Below, piece after piece: positions 57,465 to 64,000 of a stretch of 64,000 bases of DNA (positions are counted from its first letter, which is position 1; each line of letters starts with the position of its first letter). The position numbers were made by a program, and so were the translations under genes. Origin of the DNA: Pandoraea nosoerga (lineage in GTDB: Bacteria; Pseudomonadota; Gammaproteobacteria; Burkholderiales; Burkholderiaceae); contig NZ_CABPSC010000007.1 of NCBI RefSeq assembly GCF_902459585.1, positions 62,001 to 126,000 of the forward strand, given 5' to 3'. A model generated the notes under the pieces. That model saw only the letters and a list, made by a program, of their open reading frames with translations, was not told where the DNA came from and ran no database searches.

Positions 57465-57925
57465 TCGAGGTGCCGCAATCGGCCATCGATCTGGCCAAGC
57501 GCTTCGAGGGCTTCCACCGCGTTCCGAAAGCCGATCCGGGCCGCGCGTATCCGTACATCTGCCCGGCGGGGTATTGGACGATTGGCTTCGGCCACCTCTG
57601 CGATGCCCAGCACCCGCCGATCACCGAGGACGAAGCGGAAGCGTATCTCGCCCTCGACCTGAACACGGCGCTGGCCGCCACGCTGCGCTATTGCCCGGTA
57701 TTGGCCTCCGAACCCGAAGGGCGGTTGGCGGCCATCGTGGATTTCACATTCAACCTCGGTGGTGGGCGCTTGCAGACCTCGACGCTGCGGCGGCGGATCA
57801 ACCAGCGGGACTGGCCCGCCGCCGCGACGGAGCTGCGGCGCTGGATCTATGGCGGCGGCAAGGTGCTCCCCGGCCTTGTATCGCGTCGGGAAGCTGAGGC
57901 CGTTTGGCTCCTTTGCAATGCCTGA
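57461..57925 (+). CDS. phage lysozyme (glycoside hydrolase 24)
   Basis: A 154-residue endolysin that cuts peptidoglycan. Catalytic Glu lies in AKRFEGFH (about residue 14) with the Asp-type and Thr residues in YPYICPAGYWTIGFGH (about 31-46), the E-x8-D-x5-T class pattern, and a final GLVSRREAEAVWLL typical for RrrD-like lysozymes. The start is a GTG overlapping the holin stop (GTGA). No signal peptide or SAR segment, so it needs the holin to reach the wall. Confidence 0.92.
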   Translation: MIEVPQSAIDLAKRFEGFHRVPKADPGRAYPYICPAGYWTIGFGHLCDAQHPPITEDEAEAYLALDLNTALAATLRYCPVLASEPEGRLAAIVDFTFNLGGGRLQTSTLRRRINQRDWPAAATELRRWIYGGGKVLPGLVSRREAEAVWLLCNA

Positions 57926-58003
57926 AAACGAGCAGTTCGCAAGCGCTTGGCTTCACGCCGAAACAGCGCGTTCATGTCATCTCCTTGATTTCTGGAGTGC
58001 GCT

Positions 58004-58294
58004 GTGAACCCACGATTCAAGAAGGCCATCATCGACGACGTCACCGCCGCGAATGTCGACGAATCCTTGCAAGCCCATCTTCTCGATCTCTTCGAGTACG
58101 CCATGAAGTCCGTCGCTCCAACGCTGATCCGAGAGGCGCGGTTTGACACCAGCGATTTCGGCACGGCCTGCCAGCACGGCGGCGACGGCTTCGCCATGCT
58201 GCTCAGCCGGGCCCATGCCAATTCCCGCGATGCATGGTTTGGCGCGTTCCAGCGCGGCGACCAACGACTTGATGTGGTCGGGCACCTTGAGTGA
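58004..58294 (+). CDS. small hypothetical protein after the lysis genes
   Basis: A 96-residue soluble protein (MNPRFKKAIIDDVTAANVDESLQAHLLDLFEYAMK). GTG start with CTGGAG 5-6 bases upstream. An open frame on the opposite strand (57977-58285) has a similar length but no good ribosome site, so I prefer this one. It ends 6 bp before hsdR's stop and converges with it. It could be a late phage gene or the first gene outside the prophage. Confidence 0.5.
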   Translation: MNPRFKKAIIDDVTAANVDESLQAHLLDLFEYAMKSVAPTLIREARFDTSDFGTACQHGGDGFAMLLSRAHANSRDAWFGAFQRGDQRLDVVGHLE

Positions 58295-58300
58295 ACAGAT

Positions 58301-61300
58301 TCACGCGCTGCCCTGCGGCGGCGCGGGCGGTGTTGCACCGGGGCGATAGGTCGAATCGAACACCATGTCCGCCAGCCAGCGTTTGAAGTTCGGGTTGTCG
58401 CTGAACTGCTTGAAGAGTTCCGTGTGGTCGTCCAGCAGCTCCAACACCACGCGATTGAGCGCCTTGTCGTGCTCCAGCCGCGCGTTCTGTTTGCCCGAGT
58501 TGGCCTGCGCGTTCTGGTAGGCCTTGTCCTGCGCGACGCGCGCCGGAATCTCTTCGGTGACGACCTTGCGAATGTTGTCGGCGTCATGCCACTCGATGTT
58601 GCCGAACAGGTCGTTGAACTGCTTGATGATGTTCGACAAACGATCCAGTTCCGGCTCGCCGCCACCTCCGCCACCACCGGGCGGTGGAGGTTCGACCAAG
58701 GCATCGGTGTCGTCCATGGCCATGCGCATCGAGGCCTGCGCCTGCGCGCGGTAGCTGTCCATGTCGATGGCCTCCAGCACACCCTTGGACAGGTCTTCCT
58801 CTTTGGGCGCGGGCAGCTTCGGAATCAGGAAGTTCAGGAAGATCGACAGCTTCTCCCAGGCCGGGTGACCGTAGGGCAGGATGGCCGAAAGGAACGAATA
58901 GCTGCGGACGAAGGCCTTCGCCTTGCCCTTGAACTTCACTTGGTCGTCCTCCGAGAGCTTTTCGACGTACTCGGCGACGCACGCATCTAGGATCGGGTCG
59001 AGCCGGTCGCGCTCGGCGCCGCCCAGGTACTGCGCAACGAGGTCTTCGACCTGCTGCCAGCTGTAGACCTGCTGTGCGTCCAGGTCGCTCTTCAGGTCGT
59101 GGAGCTTGTTCGGGTCAGTCTCCCCCTCCTGGATCGTGGCGCGGTAGTACTCCTGAAACGCCGCCTTCACGGCCTCCGCGTTGTCGGCGAAGTCGAGCAC
59201 GAAGGTGTCGGCCTTCTGCGGGTGCGCCCGGTTCAAGCGCGAGAGCGTCTGCACCGCCAGCACGCCGGCCAGCGGCTTGTCCACGTACATCGTGTGCAGC
59301 AGCGGCTCGTCGAAACCGGTGACAAACTTGTTGGCGACGATCAGGAAACGATACGGCTCCTGCCTGAGCTTGGCCGGAATGTCCTTGCTCGGAAACCCGT
59401 TGAGATCGGCCTCGGTCTTCTTCGAGCCGCCCACCTCGAACTCGCCAGAATACGCCACGATGGCCTTGTACGGACTCTTGATCTCGGTGAGGTAGTCCGA
59501 CACCTCGCGGAAGTAGTCGATGGCCCGGGCGATGCCGTTGCAGACGATCATCGCGCGGGCTTTGCCGCCGATCTTCTTGGCGCCGATCACCTGTTCGGCA
59601 AAGTGATCGACCATGATCTCGGCCTTGCGGCGGATGGCCTTGTCGTGGGACTCCACGTAGCGCCGGATCTTCTTCAGCGCCTTGGCCTTGTCCACCTCCG
59701 GGTCGTGCTCGACGGTCTTGGCGACGTGGTAGAAGCTCGACACCGGCGTGTAGTTGGCGATCACGTCGAGGATGAAGCCCTCCTGGATCGCCTGCTTGGT
59801 GGTGTAGGTGAGCTCCTCGGGCGAACGGAATTGCACCGTGTCGCCCACCACCTGGCGCTCGCCGAAAAGCTCCAGGGTCTTCGTCTTGGGCGTGGCCGTG
59901 AAGGCGTAATAGCTGGCGTTGCCCAGCATCCTTCGGGATTCGATCAAGGCGTTGACCTTGTCCTCGACCGACTCCTCTTCTTCCTCGGCGCCCTCTGCCG
60001 CCTGGCTGGAGAGCGCCAGATGCATCTTGGCCGTGGTCTTGCCGCCCTGGCTGGAATGCGCCTCGTCGATTAGCAGCGCGAACTTCTTGTCACCAAGGTC
60101 CCCCAGTTCGTCCAGGATGAACGGGAACTTCTGCACCGTGGTGACGATGATCTTCTTGCCCCGGCGCAGGAAGGTGCGCAGCTCGTCGGCGCTTTCCGAA
60201 TGACCGTAGATCGAAGCCACGTGGTCGTAGGCCTTGATGGTGCGGGCGATCTGCGCATCCAGCGCGCGGCGGTCGGTGATGACGATGACCGAGTCGAACT
60301 GCGCCTGTGTGTTGTCCGCCGCCGTCTTCAGCTCCACCAGCTGGTGTGCCAGCCAGGCAATCGTGTTGCTCTTGCCGCTGCCGGCCGAGTGCTGGATCAG
60401 GTAGCGCTTGCCCACGCCGTCGGCGCGCGAACGGCGCAGCAGCGCGCGCACGGTGCGCAACTGGTGGAAGCGGGGAAAAATCTGCTTGCGCGTCCTGCGT
60501 TTGCGGCCATTGGTGTCTTCCTCTTCCTCCTCGATGACCTGCGCGTAGTTCTCGATGATGTTGGCCAGCGACTCCTTGGCCAGCACCTGCTTCCACAGGT
60601 AGTCGGTCCTCAGGCCATTCGGGTTCGGCGGGTTGCCCGCGCCGCTGTTCCAACCCTGGTTGAAGGGCAGAAACCAGGAGGTCTTGCCGGTCAGGTGGGT
60701 GCAGAAGCGCACCTCGGCATCGTCCACCGCCACGTGGGCGATGCAGCGGCCCAGCTGGAACAGCAGTTCGGCCGGGTTGCGGTCGGTCTGGTACTGCACC
60801 ACGGCGTCCGCCACGGTCTGCTTGGTCAGTGAGTTCTTCAACTCGAAGGTGAGCACCGGCAGGCCGTTGATAAACACCACCATGTCCAGCGCACGCTGAG
60901 ACTCGTCGTTGCTGTACCGCACCTGGCGGGTGACGCTGAAGAGGTTCTTGCCGAAGGCCTCGGTGGCGGCCGCATTGCCCGGCGTGGGCAGCAGCTTGTA
61001 GAGATCGACGTGTACCGGCCCGTGGCCCACACCTTTGCGCAGCACGTCCACCACCCCGCGCTTGGCGATCTCGCCTTGCAGCCGGTGCAGAAACTGGGTG
61101 CGCTGGATGCCATCGGCGTCCAGGTTCAGCGTTTCGACGGCCTTCGGCTGCGTGGCCCGCAAGAAGGCGAGCAACTGGGTCAGGTCCAGCGCCACGTCGC
61201 GGTGGTAGTCCGCGGCATGGCCCTGCACGTAGCCGCAGGCGACCAGATCGCGCACGATCAGGGCTTCGAGACCTTTTTCGCTGGTGTCAGTTGTCGCCAT
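58301..61300 (-). CDS. hsdR: type I restriction endonuclease subunit R (HsdR)
   Basis: A 999-residue subunit that translocates and cuts unmodified DNA. Domain order: N-terminal PD-(D/E)XK nuclease (GLPVLTFELKNSL, about 180), helicase with Walker A HSAGSGKSNT (about 305), DEAH box LIDEAHSSQGGKT (about 410) and motif VI-like LSRLNRAHPQK (about 690), and a C-terminal part that binds HsdM. Start ATG 61300 overlaps the hsdS end by 14 bp. It is the third gene of an hsdM-hsdS-hsdR operon. Confidence 0.95.
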   Translation of the reverse strand: MATTDTSEKGLEALIVRDLVACGYVQGHAADYHRDVALDLTQLLAFLRATQPKAVETLNLDADGIQRTQFLHRLQGEIAKRGVVDVLRKGVGHGPVHVDLYKLLPTPGNAAATEAFGKNLFSVTRQVRYSNDESQRALDMVVFINGLPVLTFELKNSLTKQTVADAVVQYQTDRNPAELLFQLGRCIAHVAVDDAEVRFCTHLTGKTSWFLPFNQGWNSGAGNPPNPNGLRTDYLWKQVLAKESLANIIENYAQVIEEEEEDTNGRKRRTRKQIFPRFHQLRTVRALLRRSRADGVGKRYLIQHSAGSGKSNTIAWLAHQLVELKTAADNTQAQFDSVIVITDRRALDAQIARTIKAYDHVASIYGHSESADELRTFLRRGKKIIVTTVQKFPFILDELGDLGDKKFALLIDEAHSSQGGKTTAKMHLALSSQAAEGAEEEEESVEDKVNALIESRRMLGNASYYAFTATPKTKTLELFGERQVVGDTVQFRSPEELTYTTKQAIQEGFILDVIANYTPVSSFYHVAKTVEHDPEVDKAKALKKIRRYVESHDKAIRRKAEIMVDHFAEQVIGAKKIGGKARAMIVCNGIARAIDYFREVSDYLTEIKSPYKAIVAYSGEFEVGGSKKTEADLNGFPSKDIPAKLRQEPYRFLIVANKFVTGFDEPLLHTMYVDKPLAGVLAVQTLSRLNRAHPQKADTFVLDFADNAEAVKAAFQEYYRATIQEGETDPNKLHDLKSDLDAQQVYSWQQVEDLVAQYLGGAERDRLDPILDACVAEYVEKLSEDDQVKFKGKAKAFVRSYSFLSAILPYGHPAWEKLSIFLNFLIPKLPAPKEEDLSKGVLEAIDMDSYRAQAQASMRMAMDDTDALVEPPPPGGGGGGGEPELDRLSNIIKQFNDLFGNIEWHDADNIRKVVTEEIPARVAQDKAYQNAQANSGKQNARLEHDKALNRVVLELLDDHTELFKQFSDNPNFKRWLADMVFDSTYRPGATPPAPPQGSA

Positions 61301-62684
61301 CGGCTTCCTCCTCGTCGCTGTTGCCAGCCTCGTCGTCGCCCAAGGCAGCCAGTTCCTCGTCGCTCGCCACATCGTCCGGGCCGGGCTGCCATCCGCGCAC
61401 ATCGATTTGGCCGGTGACCACGTCGGCAATGAGACGGTCGCGGTATTCGCGGATCAGCTTGATTTCCTGCTCGGCGCGGGCGATGGCTTCGTCCAGCGGC
61501 GCACTCTCGGTCTTGATGTGCGCAACGATGTCCTGCTGCTCATTCACGGTTGGCGGCAACGCCACAGGGAAGCGCCCCAGCACAGTTTCTGCGATGGCGG
61601 GATATGCGATGCCGATGGAATTGGCCGTCACCCGGTTCACGAAGGCGTTGCTCTGGATGACGTAACCGAGGTACTCCGGCTCCACACTGTTGCTGGGTGT
61701 GAGCACCGCGAAACCGGTGGATGCGATCAGGTCTTCTGCGTCCTCACTGACATACCAGATGGCCTTCAGGTAAGTCCGCACAGTCGAGATAATGGTGTCG
61801 CCTCGGCGCAGGACGCGACGCGCTCGGGACGGCGCAGCCTCGAAGCGGATGCGCTCAAGTTCCTTCGCCAAGCGCCCGGTTCCTACCGAGCCGATGTCCA
61901 CGTAGCGGAACTCGAAGTCGGGGTCTGTTTTCTCGCCGAGCGTTCTGGCGTTAAGGCGTGCCCACCGTTTCAGTGGCTTCACCTCCCAATGCGCTGGCAC
62001 CTCGCCCAGCCATGCGATGCCGGAGGGTTTGAGCGGCGCGGCGGGGTTCAGGCCGCGCGTGACGGCGCGGTCGATGATGGCGAGCTTCTGTTCGGTGAGC
62101 AGCTCGATGAGCTTGCGCTTGGCGCGGATGAAGCGGGCGATGTGCGCGTCCTGCGCGCGCAGGTAGGCGACGATCTGGTCTTGCTCGGGGCGCGGAGGCA
62201 CAAGCGAGGGCATCTGTTTGAAGGACTCCCAATACAGCCGGTTGCGGTCAGCCACGATGCCACGCGAGAACTTGTTGACCTCCTGCATGTAGGCTGCTGT
62301 GCGGAACAGGTAGCTGCAGTAGTGGCTGTTCGCCTCGTCGTAGGGCCTCACCACGACATAGGCCGGGCTGACCAAGCCGTCGGCAGGAGCGGGGCCGACC
62401 GCGCCTTGCCACATGCGCATCATGTTGTAGGCAATGTCGCCCTTGCACGCGCGCTTGTATTTCTCCTTCTGGCTCATCATCTGCTTGCGCTTCAGGTTGT
62501 CCATGTCCCGGACGCGAACGCCTGTGCGCAGCGACACCTCCAGAATCGGCAACTCAGGAAAACCCGTTTCCACACGGTGGCTGAACAGCCGACCATTGCG
62601 CAGCACTTGCCAGTCAGCGGGCACCCTGGGAGCCCATGGCAGGCCAGAGTCGCGGTAGCACGGATACGCGCTGCCCGCCGCCAT
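61287..62684 (-). CDS. hsdS: type I restriction specificity subunit S (HsdS)
   Basis: A 465-residue specificity protein with two target-recognition domains (about 1-190 and 210-410), each followed by a conserved helical spacer (QDQIVAYLRAQDAHIARFIRAKRKLIELL and NEQQDIVAHIKTESAPLDEAIARAEQEIKLIREYR). The two halves bind the two halves of a bipartite site. ATG at 62684 shares a base with the hsdM stop (TGATG); a GTG one codon upstream is possible. A Glu/Asp-rich tail ends the protein. The target is not readable by eye. Confidence 0.93.
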   Translation of the reverse strand: MAAGSAYPCYRDSGLPWAPRVPADWQVLRNGRLFSHRVETGFPELPILEVSLRTGVRVRDMDNLKRKQMMSQKEKYKRACKGDIAYNMMRMWQGAVGPAPADGLVSPAYVVVRPYDEANSHYCSYLFRTAAYMQEVNKFSRGIVADRNRLYWESFKQMPSLVPPRPEQDQIVAYLRAQDAHIARFIRAKRKLIELLTEQKLAIIDRAVTRGLNPAAPLKPSGIAWLGEVPAHWEVKPLKRWARLNARTLGEKTDPDFEFRYVDIGSVGTGRLAKELERIRFEAAPSRARRVLRRGDTIISTVRTYLKAIWYVSEDAEDLIASTGFAVLTPSNSVEPEYLGYVIQSNAFVNRVTANSIGIAYPAIAETVLGRFPVALPPTVNEQQDIVAHIKTESAPLDEAIARAEQEIKLIREYRDRLIADVVTGQIDVRGWQPGPDDVASDEELAALGDDEAGNSDEEEADGDN

Positions 62685-64000
62685 CACACCGCCCCCACGA
62701 TCTTCTTCAGCAAACCCTCGCTCTGCTGCTCCAGCGCGAGGATGTCGGCGCGGATTTCGGCCAGTGTGCGCAGCGGCGCGGGCTTGTAGAAGTAGCGGGC
62801 GAAGGAAATTTCGTAGCCGATCTGGGTCTTGCTCCGGTCGATCCAGGCATCCGGGGCGTGGGGCAGCACCTCGCGCTCGAAAAACGCCTCGATGCCGCCG
62901 GGCTCCTTGAGCGGCACCTGCTCGGTGTCGCGCAGCTCCGGGTCGGGCTCGTACTCGACCAGGAAGCGATCCTTGCCAACGACCTCCAAATACCTGCCGT
63001 CAAAGCCCTGCTCGAAGTGCCCGTCCATTTTCAGCTTGGTGCGCTTGGCAATCACCGGCGGCGCCGATTCGTCGCGCCAGCTCACGGCCTTGAAGATCGC
63101 CTTCTTTTCGGCGGCGGTCGGTTTCTTGTCGTGTGCGGCCATGGCGGCGTCGAAGCGCTTGCGGAACACGTTGTGGTCGTCGAAGACGCCGTCGCCCAGC
63201 TCCTGCCGAGCCAGTAGCGCCAGTTCCAGCAGCGCCTTGTCGCGTTGCCACGTCGTGGCATCGAGCAGCTTCTTGCGGCGCTTCTCGGGCACTGCCTTCT
63301 TTGCGGGCGTGCCCTCGTCCTCATCGCCCTCCAATTCGTCTTCTTCTTCCCCAGTATCGCCCTTCAGCCAGGCTTCGATTTCGGGCTTGAGCTTGGCGAA
63401 CCGGGTGTAGAGCGCATCGCCATACCGGGCCCAAAGCTCGGCGCGCAGCGCCTCATCGCCGCTGGCAAAGCGCAGGCTCTCGATGGCGCTGCGCTTGAGC
63501 TGGCTCTTCAAGCGCAGCGGGCGTTCGACGGTGATCTTCCAGTAGCCGAAGTCGGCGTTGTCGAACCATTTGCATTCGGGTGTGTCTTGCGGCTGCCCGA
63601 GGTAGAGGTCCAGAATGCGCTGGATGTCGGCCTCGGCGAGCTCGCAATTCTTCTTGCCCAGGTTGCGGCGCAGCGGCGCAAACCATTTGCTGGCGTCGAT
63701 CAACTGCACGCGGCCCTTGCGGTGCTCGGCCTTGCGGTTGGCGAGCACCCAGATGTAGGTGGCGATGCCGGTGTTATAGAAGATGTTGAGCGGCAGCGCG
63801 ATGATGGCTTCGAGCCAGTCGTTCTCGATCACCCAACGGCGGATGTTGCTTTCGCCCTGGCCGGCGTCGCCAGTGAACAGGGCCGAGCCGTTGTGGACGA
63901 TGGCGATGCGGCTGCCCAGGGGTGAGTTCTTCTTCATCTTCTGCAGCTTGTTCACGAGGAACATGAGCTGCCCGTCGCTGGTGCGGGTGATGAGCCGGAA
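62684..64000 (-). CDS. hsdM: type I methyltransferase subunit M (HsdM), C-terminal part, cut by window end
   Basis: The last 438 residues of an N6-adenine methyltransferase subunit. It continues beyond 64000, where the NPPF motif would lie. The visible part holds GSRIAIVHNGSALFTGDAGQGESNIRRWVIENDWLEAIIALPLNIFYNTGIATYIWVLANRK, a conserved HsdM block, and a C-terminal helical region with an acidic Glu/Asp insert (EEEDELEGDEDEG). It methylates the target together with HsdS. First gene of the leftward operon. Confidence 0.93.
   Translation of the reverse strand, partial: FRLITRTSDGQLMFLVNKLQKMKKNSPLGSRIAIVHNGSALFTGDAGQGESNIRRWVIENDWLEAIIALPLNIFYNTGIATYIWVLANRKAEHRKGRVQLIDASKWFAPLRRNLGKKNCELAEADIQRILDLYLGQPQDTPECKWFDNADFGYWKITVERPLRLKSQLKRSAIESLRFASGDEALRAELWARYGDALYTRFAKLKPEIEAWLKGDTGEEEDELEGDEDEGTPAKKAVPEKRRKKLLDATTWQRDKALLELALLARQELGDGVFDDHNVFRKRFDAAMAAHDKKPTAAEKKAIFKAVSWRDESAPPVIAKRTKLKMDGHFEQGFDGRYLEVVGKDRFLVEYEPDPELRDTEQVPLKEPGGIEAFFEREVLPHAPDAWIDRSKTQIGYEISFARYFYKPAPLRTLAEIRADILALEQQSEGLLKKIVGAV

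Noticed and set aside
57977-58285. Minus-strand frame opposite 58004-58294
   Set aside because: Weaker start context than the plus-strand frame, which has GGAG at the right distance; still not excluded.

Overview
The window (high GC, beta-proteobacterial style genes; Burkholderiales or Rhodocyclales is my best guess from the merRTP operon, the Comamonadaceae-type palindromic repeat and the Trb-type conjugation genes) is almost entirely mobile or accessory DNA. No housekeeping gene is present.

Region 1 (1-9198) is the right end of an integrative conjugative element. It carries two tandem TrbK-like lipoprotein genes (one cut by the window start), trbL, four small unknown genes, and then a leftward-reading block: tyrosine integrase, vsr, a C5-cytosine methyltransferase, a PD-(D/E)XK-type nuclease and an OLD-family ATPase/TOPRIM nuclease. 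The integrase start lies about 100 bp from a 3' fragment of a tRNA gene that reads as tRNA-Ala(CGC), followed by the tRNA's own terminator. This is the expected scar of integration into that tRNA.

Region 2 (9462-23671) is a run of accessory modules: two unknown leftward genes divergent from an XRE regulator and ImmA/IrrE protease pair; a nine-gene leftward cargo cluster (PepSY, PAP2 phosphatase, COG4705 protein, lipoprotein, DedA, second COG4705 protein, response regulator, histidine kinase, EamA); a four-gene large serine recombinase module with a DUF2924 protein; and a mercury-uptake operon (merT, merP, GDCCVxC protein, divergent merR) without merA.

Region 3 (23752-58294) is a nearly complete siphophage-type prophage read rightward. 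Early genes: excisionase-like HTH proteins, Bro-N antirepressor, Sak4-like ATPase, a Cas4-like nuclease, P4-type primase-helicase, RuvC-like resolvase, and two ParB-methyltransferase fusions. Late genes follow lambda order: terminase small and large, gpW, portal, S49 head protease with a nested scaffold start, decoration protein, capsid, head-tail connectors, tail tube, a tail chaperone pair joined by a probable -1 frameshift, tape measure, tail tip. A DUF2793 protein, holin and lysozyme finish the block. It has no integrase of its own between early and late genes, so the serine recombinase at 20432-21844 and the XRE/ImmA pair may be its integration and lysogeny genes, with the two-component cluster and mer operon as inserted cargo.

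Region 4 (58301-64000) is a leftward type I restriction-modification operon, hsdM (cut by the window end), hsdS, hsdR, placed directly after the lysis genes. The window thus holds several separate DNA modification or restriction systems plus an OLD nuclease. All functional statements rest on reading motifs by eye; no database search was possible.
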